From positions 124,001 to 188,000 of the forward strand of contig NZ_NWSX01000003.1 in NCBI RefSeq assembly GCF_002531825.1: a stretch of 64,000 bases of DNA. Direction: 5' to 3'. Shown here one piece after another: positions 8,233 to 17,527 of the stretch. A program made the translations under genes and the position numbers. Each line of letters opens with the position of its first letter. Within the stretch, counting starts at the first letter, position 1. The notes below the pieces were generated by a model, which had not been told where the DNA came from, made no database searches, and saw only the letters and a list, made by a program, of their open reading frames with translations. Origin of the DNA: Rhizobium sp. J15. GTDB taxonomy: Bacteria; Pseudomonadota; Alphaproteobacteria; Rhizobiales; Rhizobiaceae.

Positions 8233-11200
8233 TCAATCGAGAAACGGCAAGACGACGAGTGTGCCGGGGTCGAGGTTGTGGCGCATGCACACATCCTGTG
8301 CCAGCGTGAAATACCGTTCCGCCTCGTCCATGTCGTCATGTTCGAGGCTCAGCGTCGCCAGGCCATCATAACACGGAAAGAGCAGTTGCGGCTCGTCAAT
8401 TTCCTTCGCAAGCTCAAGGGCTTCCTCGTAATACTTACGAGCTAGCTTCGGCTGTCCGTGGCATTGATGAATCTGCCCGAGGACAATCAGCGGCACGGAG
8501 AGATGGTCGCGCTGATCAAGCGCCCGGTCGATCTCGGCGGCCTTCTCCGCCGCCGGCACGCCCTCCGCGGCGCAGCGGTCGGTGAAGGTGCAGCAGGAAA
8601 CCGCGAGATTGGCGAGAAGGCGCGCCTGGAAGCCGAGATCGCCAATACGGGTGGCGACCTCCAGTCCGCGCCGGCAGATCCTGATGGCGGTGGCCGGATC
8701 GACGATCGTGTAGAGCACGCCGAGATTGGAATAGGCGCGGCAGGCAGCACTTTGCAGATCGGCCTTTTCGGCGACGGAAAGGCTGCGCTCCACCTCCTGC
8801 ACCGCCTCGCGGCGGCGTCCGAGCCGTGCAAAGGCGGCGCCCTTGGTGTTCAGCGCCTCCGCCATCGCCCGCGCGGTCTCCCGTCCGGCCTCCGTCGTTG
8901 CGTCGATCGGCAGCGTTTGCAGGCATTGCAGCGCCTGCGTCGCCCATTCGGCGGCCGCGGCCTGATCTCCCATGCGGAAGGCCAGATGGCCGCGCTCCTG
9001 CAGGACATGCGCACGCTCGACCGGCGCATCGATCGTCGCGATCATCGCTTCGGCCTCGGCGCAATGCGTCTCCGCCTGATCGCGGCGGCCCGCATCGAGG
9101 TGCAAGCGGCCGATCTTGCGCAATATCCTCGCCGCCGCGATCGGGTCGTCCTTGCTGCGGTGGATCGCGAGCGCGCGCTGATAGTGGTTCAGCGCGGCCT
9201 CGCGCAGGCCTGCGGGACCGCAGAGATCGGCAAGACGTTCGAGCAGGGCCAATTGCTCCGGGGGCGCCTTCGCCTCGTCGGCGAAGGCCGCAAGCGCCTG
9301 ACGGTAGAGCCGCATTGCATCGTCATTGGCGTAGGCCTTGCGCGCCAGATCGCCGGCCGCCATCAGATAGGCCGCCCCCTTGGCCTTTTCGGTGGTCAGG
9401 CTGAAGTGGTGGCCGAGCTGCGCCAGATGCTCGGGCCGGTCGGGCGCTTCGCCATATTGACGCTCCAGAACCTGGCCGACCCGCCGATGGAGCTCCATGC
9501 GCCGCTGCTGGAGGAGATTGTGGTAGATGACGTCGTGCATCAGCGTCTGGCTGAAGCGATAGCCGCGTGACTGACCGGCGCTGGGGCCGCGCAATTCCTC
9601 GATGATGTTGGCATCGCAGAGATAATCCAAAGCGGCGTCGATGGCGGCCGGATCGGTTACGACGGTGCGGAGCAGGGCGGTGTCGAATTTCGGGCCGACC
9701 ACCGCCGCCTCCTGGGCCAACCGTCTTATCTCCTGCGGCAGACGATCGACGCGGGCAAGAAGCAGGGCATGCAGATTGACCGGTATATCGACATCCGTGT
9801 CCTCGGCTGCAACATGCCAGCGCTGACCGTCATTGCGCAGCGTGCCCATGTCGATCAGCCCTCGAAGGAATTCTTCGATGAAAAGCGGATTGCCGCCGGC
9901 GCGCTCGAGGATGCGCCTGCGCATCGCAACCGGCAGCTTGGCATGGCTCTCGCCGAAAAAGGCGGCGAGCAGCTTCTGCCCGTCGGCCGCTGCGAGCGGG
10001 CCGAGACGCTGTACGGTGACGCTGACGCGATCGGAATTCAGCGGGTCGGTTTGCGATGTCGTCCGGTAGATCGCCAGCAGCATCAGCCGGCTGCGCTCCA
10101 GCCGGTCCATCATGAAGCGAAGCACTTCTAGCGAGGCGGCGTCCGCCCAATGCAGGTCCTCGATGACGAGCAGCAGAGGGCCTTGCGCCAGCCGCCGCTC
10201 GAAGACGGTACGAACCGCATAGAAGATCTGCCGCCGCAATTGCTCCGGCTCGATGTGCCGCAGCGTGCCATCGGGATCGCCGAGGCCGAGGACATGCAGG
10301 AAGAGCGGCAAAAGTCCCTCGACGTCCTCCTGGGTGAGATCGAGCGCACGAAAGCCGGTCGCCAGCAATTGCCGCGTCCTGTCGGGATCGTCCCGCTCGC
10401 TGATGCCGTAGGCACTGCGCACGACGGCAGCGAGCGTACCGTAGGACTGTTCGCCGAGGGGGGAGCAGGTGGCTTTACGGATGGCGAGGCCCGGAAAGCG
10501 GCCGGTATCGCCGGCGATCGTCACGAATTCATTCGCCAGCCGTGATTTGCCGATGCCCGCTTCGCCGATCAGGCGGACAAGCTGCGCCGCGCCGCCGCAG
10601 GCAAGATCGAGGCATGCGAGCAGCCGCGTGAGCTCCGCGTCTCGCCCGATCATCGGCGCCTGAAGGCCGAAACTTTCGAGCCCGCGGGCCGTATGCGGCG
10701 CTTCCAGAAGCCCCGTCAGCCGATGGACGAGAACGTTGCCGCTTTTGCCGCGCAGCGTCTGCGCGCCGAGACTGTCGAAGGCAAAGGCATGGCGGGTGAG
10801 GCGGTAGGTCAGCGGCCCGACGAGGATATCGTTTTCGCCGGCCATCGATTGCAGCCGCTGTGCGGTATTCACCGTGTCGCCGGTCACCGAGTAGGATTTT
10901 GTGCTGACCGCACCGAAGCCGCCGGTGACGACGGGGCCGCTGTTGACGCCGATATGCAGGCGCAGCGGCACGCCGGCGCGCGTATGCCAGCGCTTGCCGA
11001 CCTGACTGGCCCGGTCGATCATGTCGAGGGCGGCACTCAGCGCCCGCACCGGATCGTCCTCATGGGCGACCGGCGCACCGAACAGCGCCAGCAGCGCATC
11101 GCCGACGAACTTGTCGACGAAGCCGCCATAGGCCTCGACCGCCTGCGTCATCTCTTCGAACAATTCGTTCTGCAGCACCCGCATGACCTCGGGATCGATC

Positions 11201-11478
11201 TGTTCGCTCAGCGTCGTGAAGCCGCAGAGATCGGCAAAGAGCACGGTTACCGGCCGACGGTCGGCATCGCCGTCCGAGCTGGGCTGTAGCGTGACTATGT
11301 TCGGCTTCGATGCAGGTTGGACTTTGCCTGATATCGAAGCGCCGCATCTTGGGCAGAAAGCGAAATCGGGCTGGCAGGGGTAGCCGCAGGCAGCACAGGA
11401 GAGCGGTTGCCTTGCGCCGCACCGCGGACAGAAAGCAAAATCGCTCTGAATATCGAAACCGCAGCCGGCACACTCCAT
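8233..11478 (-). CDS. zinc-ribbon / class III nucleotide cyclase / AAA-type ATPase / TPR signalling protein
   Basis: Cytoplasmic multidomain protein of 1081 residues. Two zinc ribbons open it (CAGCGFDI...CPRCGA and CAACGYPC...CPRCGA, residues 3-47). A class III adenylate/guanylate cyclase domain follows at about 75-255, with metal-binding Asp in TVLFADLCGFTTLSEQ, then GDALLALFGAP and the substrate-site NTAQRL. Next is a STAND-like ATPase with Walker A GEAGIGKSRLANEF and Walker B LLLVIEDLHWAD (about 295-450). A long helical/TPR region runs to the end (e.g. AALNHYQRALAIHRS). Rhizobia carry many such cyclases. The trigger and partners are unknown. Confidence 0.9.
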   Translation of the reverse strand: MECAGCGFDIQSDFAFCPRCGARQPLSCAACGYPCQPDFAFCPRCGASISGKVQPASKPNIVTLQPSSDGDADRRPVTVLFADLCGFTTLSEQIDPEVMRVLQNELFEEMTQAVEAYGGFVDKFVGDALLALFGAPVAHEDDPVRALSAALDMIDRASQVGKRWHTRAGVPLRLHIGVNSGPVVTGGFGAVSTKSYSVTGDTVNTAQRLQSMAGENDILVGPLTYRLTRHAFAFDSLGAQTLRGKSGNVLVHRLTGLLEAPHTARGLESFGLQAPMIGRDAELTRLLACLDLACGGAAQLVRLIGEAGIGKSRLANEFVTIAGDTGRFPGLAIRKATCSPLGEQSYGTLAAVVRSAYGISERDDPDRTRQLLATGFRALDLTQEDVEGLLPLFLHVLGLGDPDGTLRHIEPEQLRRQIFYAVRTVFERRLAQGPLLLVIEDLHWADAASLEVLRFMMDRLERSRLMLLAIYRTTSQTDPLNSDRVSVTVQRLGPLAAADGQKLLAAFFGESHAKLPVAMRRRILERAGGNPLFIEEFLRGLIDMGTLRNDGQRWHVAAEDTDVDIPVNLHALLLARVDRLPQEIRRLAQEAAVVGPKFDTALLRTVVTDPAAIDAALDYLCDANIIEELRGPSAGQSRGYRFSQTLMHDVIYHNLLQQRRMELHRRVGQVLERQYGEAPDRPEHLAQLGHHFSLTTEKAKGAAYLMAAGDLARKAYANDDAMRLYRQALAAFADEAKAPPEQLALLERLADLCGPAGLREAALNHYQRALAIHRSKDDPIAAARILRKIGRLHLDAGRRDQAETHCAEAEAMIATIDAPVERAHVLQERGHLAFRMGDQAAAAEWATQALQCLQTLPIDATTEAGRETARAMAEALNTKGAAFARLGRRREAVQEVERSLSVAEKADLQSAACRAYSNLGVLYTIVDPATAIRICRRGLEVATRIGDLGFQARLLANLAVSCCTFTDRCAAEGVPAAEKAAEIDRALDQRDHLSVPLIVLGQIHQCHGQPKLARKYYEEALELAKEIDEPQLLFPCYDGLATLSLEHDDMDEAERYFTLAQDVCMRHNLDPGTLVVLPFLD

Positions 11479-11720
11479 CGGACGCGTCTCACGAAACCCG
11501 ATGCGTTGCGCAATTTCAGCCGCAACCAGTGGGCCTCAACGGAGACCAGCATGAACCTGCTGCCTCGCGCCCGCAAGCATTAAACGAGCGGCCGATCGAC
11601 GCCGGGGCTTGGATGCCGCCTCGACCTCTCCTTTCAGGCAACTTCTCTTGCTTGTTACGGCCGCGTTGCGCGCGAGGAAACCACCTGCGGCTGCAATTGT
11701 GAGAAAAAGCAATCGCGTGC

Positions 11721-11745
11721 GGAACAAGTCCACGCTGTCCGCGTT
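11721..11745 (+). promoter_or_regulatory. putative EcfG (general stress sigma) promoter
   Basis: GGAAC at 11721-11725 and CGTT at 11742-11745 are separated by exactly 16 bases, the consensus of the alphaproteobacterial general-stress ECF sigma factor. It sits 33 bp upstream of the start of the 72-residue protein and reads toward it. The rest of the 11479-11778 gap holds no convincing gene. Confidence 0.6.
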
Positions 11746-11778
11746 GTCGCTCTTCGGTGTTAAGAAGAGGAGGATTTC

Positions 11779-11997
11779 ATGCCTACGTTCGCAGCGACGC
11801 AGGTGACGCCACCTGATGAACACGTCGTTACAGCCCGCGAGGCTCTCGAGCCGCTGTACGAGAAGCTGGAAATGCAGACGGAGTCGACGCTTCTTGCCGC
11901 TGCCGTGGAGGCTGGGTGGCCTCCCGAAGAGGCGACGAAGGCCTTGGCGACCCTCAGACTATATGATGCGCTGTCGACACTCGGGCGGACAATCTGA
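11779..11997 (+). CDS. small conserved-looking protein of unknown function, probably stress-induced
   Basis: I do not recognise this 72-residue acidic protein. It has no signal peptide or membrane helix and is predicted to be mostly helical (EHVVTAREALEPLYEKLEMQ, ESTLLAAAVEAGWPPEEATK). AGAGGAGG lies six bases before the ATG, a strong translation signal. An EcfG-type promoter just upstream suggests induction in the general stress response. The preceding cyclase gene is on the other strand. Confidence 0.7.
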   Translation: MPTFAATQVTPPDEHVVTAREALEPLYEKLEMQTESTLLAAAVEAGWPPEEATKALATLRLYDALSTLGRTI

Positions 11998-12128
11998 CCG
12001 CGCCACAGGTTTGACGCCAAAGAGGATTCGGCCCGACGCGGACTGCAAGGGAAGGGCGGGGCGGTGAGGACGCGCTTTCGCCTCCGCTATCGAAAATCGG
12101 CAATGACGATGTATGGGAGCAGGGTGGT

Positions 12129-14376
12129 TCAGCGATCGGCCTGCCTCTGGAAGTCCCCTTCCTTCATCCGGCAAAATTCGATCAGCTGTTCCGAGGTCAT
12201 TGGCCGCGCGAGAGCGTAACCTTGCAGCAGATGGCAGCCGAGATCTTTCAGGATCCGCGCATGCTCCATCGTCTCCACGCCCTCGGCAACGATATCGATG
12301 TTCAGCGAGCGGCCGATTTCGACAATGGAGGAGACCAGGCGGCGTTGAGATGGAGACGCGATAATCGGCTTGATGATCTCCCGATCGATCTTCAGTCTTC
12401 GTGGCTCAAATCTAAGCAGGCTGACGATACTGGCATGTTCGGTGCCGAAATCATCGATCTCGATTTCAATGCCAAGCGCTTTGACTGCCGGAATTATCTC
12501 GGTGAGGGCAGGCTGAAGATCGTCGAAGGAGATCGTCTCGAGCAGCTCGAAACACAGGCGGCCTTTCGCAATGGGAAGCTCGGACAGCTCGGCAAGCAGA
12601 TTGGTCTGCGCCAGCCGCCGGGCTGAAATATTGACCGAGACGTGGGGGATCTGCATCCCCCAGGCCGTCCCATCTCGTAAGCTCGAACAGGGCCTTTTGC
12701 AGGATCAGCGTGTCCATATCGCCGGTACGTCCCAGCTTTTCCGCGACCTCCAGAAAGCTGTTCGGGCCGAGCAGGCCTTTTCGCGGGTGATCCCACCGGG
12801 CAAGCGCCTCGACGCCTGAAATAGCCAATGTATTGGCGTCGAATTGCGGCTGGAAATATGCAACGAGTTCATCACGGTCGAGCGCTCGATCGAATTCGTC
12901 CGCCAGTTCTTTCGACTGGATAGCCGCGCTGCGGAGTTCCTCGGTGAAAATGGCCGCCCGGCCGCGGCCCGTCTTCTTCGCCTCGTAGAGGGCCAGATCG
13001 GCATTCAGAAGCAATTGGCCGAGCTCGCGCCCGTGAGCAGGGTCGGTCTCCCAAGCGACACCGACACTTGCTCCGACCACCCACTCCGTCCCTTCAACGA
13101 GGAGGGGCTGCTCGAGCGCATCGACAATCTGTTTGGCCAACTCGGTTGCTTTGGGTGCGGGATCGGCGCTCCAGCTGGCGAAGATGAATTCATCACCGCC
13201 GATCCGGGCCGCTACATCGTGTGGGCCGGCCAGGTCGGCAAGGCGCGAAGCCGTTGCCTGCAAGACCATGTCACCCCCGGCATGCCCTTTAGTGTCGTTG
13301 ATCTCTTTGAATCGATCGAGGTCGATATGAATGAGGATCAGACAATCTTCTGGAGCCGGTCTCGGCGGCTGCAGGATCATCTGATCGACGAAGCGCCGGT
13401 TTGGAAGCCCCGTCAATGCGTCGTGTAGGGACAGATATTCCAGCCTCTGCCGCGCCCGAACGAGCTTTTCCTTATGAAGGCGAAGCTTTTCGATGGTTCT
13501 CTGGCGCGATTTTGTCAGGAAGCCGACCCAGATGATCGGCGCGACGACACAGAATGACAGCAGGCTCGCATAGAACTCAAAGACGCCAATCCCGCTATTC
13601 TGGCCCCATCCGTGCTTCGGCACCGCGATGAGGGTCCATCGGCCATATGTCATGTCGATGAACGTGACGACCGGCTGCTTCGAAAAGGTGTCCAAGGCGC
13701 CGAAAAATACCTGTTTGGGCGAGTTTGGCTCCGGTACGGTGCTGATGGCAACCTCAAGCTCGCTCGATCCAAGGCCGCTATCGCCATAAAGCCTTGGAAT
13801 ATCTATGATTCCAGAAAGCAGCCCCCAAAATTTCTGGCCTTTTCCGTCATTGATGTAAACCGGGCACCTGACGACGAAACCGGTTCCGCCTTGGACGAGC
13901 TCCACGGGGCCTGTCAGAACGATATTGTGGGTGTTGCGCGCCAGCATGGCGGCAGCCCGTTGCTTCTCGTTCGTCCGGTAGTCGAGCCCGATGGCTTTTT
14001 CGTTTCCTTTTTCCGGATAAACCCACCTGACGACCATGTCCGGCGCCGCGGCGAAGCTCCGCAATTGTGAATCGGGCTGCAGGATCTGCGCGGCAAGTTT
14101 GGAAAAAGCCTCTTGGCCCATCTCGGGATCGACCGCGATACCAGCCGCCAAGCCTTGCAGCAGCTTCACATCGCTGTTGAGGTTCGTCTGAAGCCGAGAT
14201 GATATGGTGGCAAGCTCACCGGCGACAACCGAACGTTCATTGGCCAGCGATCGTTCGAGCCGCCAGTTCGTTGCAATGCAGACGACGATTATCGCAATGA
14301 TTGCCGCAAAGATCGCCGGAGCAAATGCGCCTGTATGGTGCTCGCCGGTATCGATGACAAGCCCGTATCCTTGCAC
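12129..14376 (-). pseudogene. CHASE-GGDEF-EAL cyclic-di-GMP protein, frameshifted
   Basis: A membrane sensor coupled to cyclic-di-GMP synthesis and breakdown, read in two frames: 12466-14376 (GTG start) and 12129-12656. The first frame has a TM helix near residues 16-36, a periplasmic CHASE domain, a second TM helix, a GGDEF domain with intact RIGGDEF, and the start of EAL (GVEALARWDHP). The second frame resumes with HVSVNISARR and keeps the remaining EAL residues (CFELLET, EIDDFG, RLKID, VAEGVET). Removing one base from the run of five Gs (12657-12661, C on the plus strand) joins them into one protein of about 748 residues. Either a recent mutation or a sequence error in a hairpin; truncated product would lack phosphodiesterase activity. 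Confidence 0.82.
12643..12662. repeat. perfect 8-bp stem-loop at the GGDEF-EAL frameshift
   Basis: TGGGGGAT (12643-12650), loop CTGC and ATCCCCCA (12655-12662) form a GC-rich hairpin inside the coding region. The one-base shift that breaks the gene falls in its homopolymer arm, so the hairpin may have caused either replication slippage or a sequencing compression. Confidence 0.8.
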
Positions 14377-14660
14377 AGCTTCTTTAAAGCAACGCTAAAA
14401 CAACGGGGAGGGTCAGTTGCGGACAGCATCAGGAGACTCCAAAAGCTCCAACGGGAAGGCGTTCTGTACGGGCATGTTGCACTTCAAATTAGAACGTACC
14501 CCGGCTACATCAAAATATCGCATAAGATAGATTATGGAACGCCAGCCCATGCCAGATAGGTCAGTGTTTACAGCATTCTGCCCTGAACTGGCCGGCCGAC
14601 TGTGCCGAATTCTTTCCCTTGTCATCCGCATCGGAAGCCACATTCGATGCGCGCGACTTG
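14377..14660. other. intergenic stretch with no gene seen
   Basis: About 285 bp upstream of the GTG start of the cyclic-di-GMP gene. Short frames exist here but have no ribosome site or protein-like composition. It is visibly richer in A/T than the flanking genes and probably holds the promoter of the minus-strand signalling gene. Confidence 0.5.
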
Positions 14661-15026
14661 TCACCGCCGTCTGGCATCCGAGATATGCCCCGCCAAGCCG
14701 GCAAGCACGACGCCGAGCGGAAGGCTTCGGATGATCCTGGCTGCAACGAAGGCCGCGCCCGTGGCCAGAGCAAGCTTTGCCCAGGGATAGTCTCCGAGCT
14801 GGACGTGAGCGTTTGCATCGATCGATGTCGCCTTGGCTTTCAGCGCTGCTTCCGCATCTTCGCGCAGCATGCCGATGCGGGCGCGCAGCAGTCTTACCTC
14901 GTGCCGCAAAGCGGTCAGGCTCTCGTCGGCGTTGTCGCGCGCGGCATCGGCAAAAGGCGGCTCGCCTTCGGCAATCAATTCGTCGGGATCGGGCGGAAGG
15001 CCGTGGCGGTTGATGGATGATTGCAT
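14661..15026 (-). CDS. small membrane-anchored protein, ElaB/YqjD-like architecture
   Basis: Protein of 121 residues. An acidic, proline-containing N-terminus (LPPDPDELIAEGEPPFADAA) is followed by a helical stretch likely to form a coiled coil (LTALRHEVRLLRARIGMLRE) and one C-terminal hydrophobic helix (WAKLALATGAAFVAARIIR). This is the layout of YqjD/DUF883-type proteins, which anchor to the inner membrane by the C-terminus and in E. coli associate with ribosomes in stationary phase; the family assignment here is by architecture only. GAGGAAA lies seven bases before the ATG. It follows the general-stress-type gene on the same strand. Confidence 0.72.
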   Translation of the reverse strand: MQSSINRHGLPPDPDELIAEGEPPFADAARDNADESLTALRHEVRLLRARIGMLREDAEAALKAKATSIDANAHVQLGDYPWAKLALATGAAFVAARIIRSLPLGVVLAGLAGHISDARRR

Positions 15027-15060
15027 GGACGTTTCCTCGAAAATGCGAGCAGGACGAATT

Positions 15061-15086
15061 GAGGCCCCGCGTTACCGCAGGGCCTC
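15061..15086 (-). terminator. hairpin between the two stress-type genes
   Basis: GAGGCCC (15061-15067) pairs with GGGCCTC (15080-15086). It lies just after the stop of the 15094-15753 gene. There is no clear T-run on either strand, so it may attenuate or stabilise the message rather than terminate it fully. Confidence 0.4.
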
Positions 15087-15093
15087 ATGGAGA

Positions 15094-15753
15094 TCAGTGA
15101 TCGCGCCGGAAACCCTGGCTCTGCTGCGATCCGCCTTGTGACTGGGTCTGCGACCGCCGATCGGCATCGCTCGAAGGCGCCGAGCCGGTAAAGGTATAGG
15201 CACGCACCTTGGCGCTTCCATGCGTGGTATCGCGCGTGGCGACCGGACGCGGATCCTCGAATGCGCTCTCCGATACGGCGAGATTTTCCGAGGCTTTGCC
15301 GCCATGGGCCGACCCGGCATAGCCGGTGTTCGAAGCGCCCTGGAATGCGCCTTCCGACGACCAGAGATCCGCCCGCTCATCCATGTCGATGCTGCCTTCA
15401 TCGTCCAGGATATCGTGGACGGTCTCATAGAGCGCGTCGTCGATATCATTGACCTGGACAAGGAAACCGCCTCGCCGCAGCCCTTCGGCATAGACCGCGC
15501 GATCCTCGTCGGGAAAGAAGAAGTCTGCCAGCGCGCCAAAGAAGCCGCTGCGGTCGTCACTCATCGTGCCGGCTTTTTTTCCGTCGGCCTCATATCCCGG
15601 CAGCAGCCGTATCCGTGCAACCGGCACGCCGGCGTCTTCAAGACGCGAAACGGCGGACTCGGCTTCTGACCGGCTATCGAAAAATGCGGTAAGGCTGCTG
15701 CCGCCTGTCGGACCTGAAAAGGCCGGATTGGTATCGTTGTAAATGCTGCTCAC
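15094..15753 (-). CDS. general stress protein with YflT/17M-like domain
   Basis: Protein of 219 residues. The N-terminal ~100 residues (LTAFFDSRSEAESAVSRLED, then VPVARIRLLPGYEAD and RAVYAEGLRRGGFLVQV) resemble the heat-induced YflT/general stress protein 17M domain. An acidic middle and a Gln/Ser-rich C-terminal tail (RRSQTQSQGGSQQSQ) follow. I prefer the GTG start at 15753 because GAGAGGAG precedes it; the frame stays open to 15843 but that extension has no domain. A near-match to an EcfG promoter lies at 15817-15841. The tail is low-complexity and of unknown role. Confidence 0.72.
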   Translation of the reverse strand: MSSIYNDTNPAFSGPTGGSSLTAFFDSRSEAESAVSRLEDAGVPVARIRLLPGYEADGKKAGTMSDDRSGFFGALADFFFPDEDRAVYAEGLRRGGFLVQVNDIDDALYETVHDILDDEGSIDMDERADLWSSEGAFQGASNTGYAGSAHGGKASENLAVSESAFEDPRPVATRDTTHGSAKVRAYTFTGSAPSSDADRRSQTQSQGGSQQSQGFRRDH

Positions 15754-15816
15754 GGGACTCTCCTCTCGATGTGCAGATCCAGCCGCCGATCGGACGTCTG
15801 GCTTCCTGACTCGAAA

Positions 15817-15841
15817 AACCGGCGGATGCGGTGAATGTTCC
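15817..15841 (-). promoter_or_regulatory. possible EcfG-type promoter (imperfect)
   Basis: On the minus strand GGAAC (15841-15837) is followed after 16 bases by GGTT (15820-15817), one base off the CGTT consensus. It reads toward the YflT-like stress gene 63 bp downstream. Confidence 0.4.
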
Positions 15842-16006
15842 AAGGGCGCGGGCGATCAGCTGCCCTCGCCTTGGGTTCCATAATGTACCGAGCTCTCGTT
15901 CGGATATGAAGTCTCGTGGATTGCGCTGCCTGATGCGGGCCGTCAGCGGTTGACGTCAAACCTTCGAGGCGCTAGCACGCTTTCAACGTATCGGGGATAA
16001 TTCATC

Positions 16007-16612
16007 ATGGATTTCTTTTCGGCAGCCGCTATGACGGCTCTGCTGCAGGTCATTGCTATCGACCTCGTTCTCGCCGGCGACAACGCCGTGGTCATCGGTC
16101 TCGCAGCTGCGGGCCTTGAAGCTGCACAGCGCCGCAAGGCGATCATCGTCGGCATTCTGGCCGCGACGGTCCTGCGCATCCTCTTCGCCAGCGTCGCGGT
16201 TTATCTGCTGGCGATCGTCGGTCTGCTGCTGGCCGGCGGCCTGCTGCTGCTGTGGGTCTGCTGGAAGATGTGGCGCGAGCTTCGCGCCGGCCACGGCGAG
16301 CATCACGAATCGGCGAGCGCCCAGGGCGCGCCGAAAAAGACCTTCTTCCAGGCTGCGACCCAGATCGTCATCGCCGACGTTTCGATGTCGCTCGACAACG
16401 TGCTCGCCGTTGCCGGCGCGGCGCGCGAACATCCGAGCGTTCTGATCATCGGTCTCGGCCTGTCGATCGCGCTGATGGGCCTTGCCGCAAACCTGATCGC
16501 ACGGTTGCTCAACAACCACCGCTGGATTGCCTATGTCGGCCTGCTGATCATCCTCTACGTCTCGCTCGACATGATCTATCGCGGTGCCGTCGAGATTATG
16601 CCCTACGTTTAA
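16007..16612 (+). CDS. TerC-family integral membrane protein (YjbE-like)
   Basis: Polytopic inner-membrane protein of 201 residues. It has the family's acidic motifs within membrane helices: IDLVLAGDNAVVIGLAA near the N-terminus and IVIADVSMSLDNVLAVAGAA in the second half, with a histidine-containing loop between (AGHGEHHESASA). Members are implicated in metal (often manganese) export or tellurite resistance; the substrate is not fixed by the sequence. The start is the ATG after GGGGATAATTCATC. A hairpin at 16640-16657 follows. Confidence 0.87.
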   Translation: MDFFSAAAMTALLQVIAIDLVLAGDNAVVIGLAAAGLEAAQRRKAIIVGILAATVLRILFASVAVYLLAIVGLLLAGGLLLLWVCWKMWRELRAGHGEHHESASAQGAPKKTFFQAATQIVIADVSMSLDNVLAVAGAAREHPSVLIIGLGLSIALMGLAANLIARLLNNHRWIAYVGLLIILYVSLDMIYRGAVEIMPYV

Positions 16613-16639
16613 ACAGCGAGCTGACGCTCGCATGACGCA

Positions 16640-16657
16640 ACGGGGCTGACGCCCCGT
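16640..16657 (+). terminator. hairpin after the TerC-family gene
   Basis: ACGGGGC (16640-16646), loop TGAC, GCCCCGT (16651-16657): a 7-bp perfect GC-rich stem 28 bp past the stop codon. The following sequence has only a weak T content, so termination is likely but not certain. It lies between convergent genes. Confidence 0.5.
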
Positions 16658-16699
16658 GCGTCTTGCTGCGGGCCGATGCCCCTACGCGATGTCGTAGAT

Positions 16700-17524
16700 T
16701 CAGCCCTCGGTCCTGAACTCGGTCTCGAAGCTCATCTGATCATAAGCCGGCACCACATGGTCCGGCGTCTGCGCCATCACCGCGTCGTAGTCGAGCGGCG
16801 TGTGCATGTGCGTGAGGATCGCCCGTTTCGGTTTCAGTCGGCCGATCCAGTCGAGCGACTGTTCCAGCGACAGATGGCTGGGATGGTAGGTGTACTGCAG
16901 CGCATCGATGATCAGCACGTCGAGATTTTGAAGCTTCTCGACCGTCTGCGGCGGGAAGTCGCTGATATCGCTGCAATAAGCGACATCGCCGATCCGGAAA
17001 CCGAGCGAGTGAATATCCCCGTGCTGCTGAATGTGGGGATGAAATTTTATCCTGCCGCCGGGACCACGGATTTCGACGGGTTCATCGAGGTTTTCGATGA
17101 CGATAGGCAGCACGATCGGCGGATAGTTGCTGCCGGGCGGCGTTTCCAGGCAATAGCCGAAGGCATCTCGCAACCTGTCCATCGTAAATTGGTCGGCAAA
17201 GATCGGCACGCGCCGGCGCGTATTGTGAAAATAGCCGCGCAGATCGTCGATGCCATGGATATGATCGGCATGCGGATGGCTGTAGAGCACGGCATCGACA
17301 TGGTCGGCCCTTGCCCTGATCATCTGCTCGCGAAAATCCGGTCCGGTATCGATGACGACGGTCGTCACGCCGCCGTCAGGCCCGAATTGCTGCACCATGA
17401 AGGAGGCGCGCGTGCGTCGGTTCTTTGGATTGTCGGGATTGCAGGCGCCCCAGTCGCCGGTAATTCGCGGGACGCCCGGTGACGACGAACAGCCGAGGAT
17501 GGTGAAACGCCGCCGATAGAGCAC
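16700..17524 (-). CDS. MBL-fold metallo-hydrolase (PhnP-like)
   Basis: Metallo-beta-lactamase-fold hydrolase of 274 residues. The metal-binding motif HPHADHIHGIDDLRG is complete, followed by DISDFPP and THMHTPLDYD near the C-terminus. N-terminal FTILGCSSSPGVPRI is typical of the PhnP/cyclic phosphodiesterase branch. The start is a GTG three bases after the tatD stop; there is no other plausible in-frame start nearby. It is the last gene in a metG-tatD-MBL run, an order common in rhizobia. A phosphodiester or nucleotide substrate is likely but unproven. Confidence 0.88.
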   Translation of the reverse strand: MLYRRRFTILGCSSSPGVPRITGDWGACNPDNPKNRRTRASFMVQQFGPDGGVTTVVIDTGPDFREQMIRARADHVDAVLYSHPHADHIHGIDDLRGYFHNTRRRVPIFADQFTMDRLRDAFGYCLETPPGSNYPPIVLPIVIENLDEPVEIRGPGGRIKFHPHIQQHGDIHSLGFRIGDVAYCSDISDFPPQTVEKLQNLDVLIIDALQYTYHPSHLSLEQSLDWIGRLKPKRAILTHMHTPLDYDAVMAQTPDHVVPAYDQMSFETEFRTEG

Positions 17525-17527
17525 GCG

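Noticed and set aside
12643..12662. Programmed ribosomal frameshift in the GGDEF-EAL gene
   Set aside because: There is no slippery heptamer of the usual type ahead of the stem-loop, so a mutation or read error is simpler.
14413..14664. 83-residue minus-strand frame in the gap before the cyclic-di-GMP gene
   Set aside because: No ribosome site, mixed composition and no recognisable domain.
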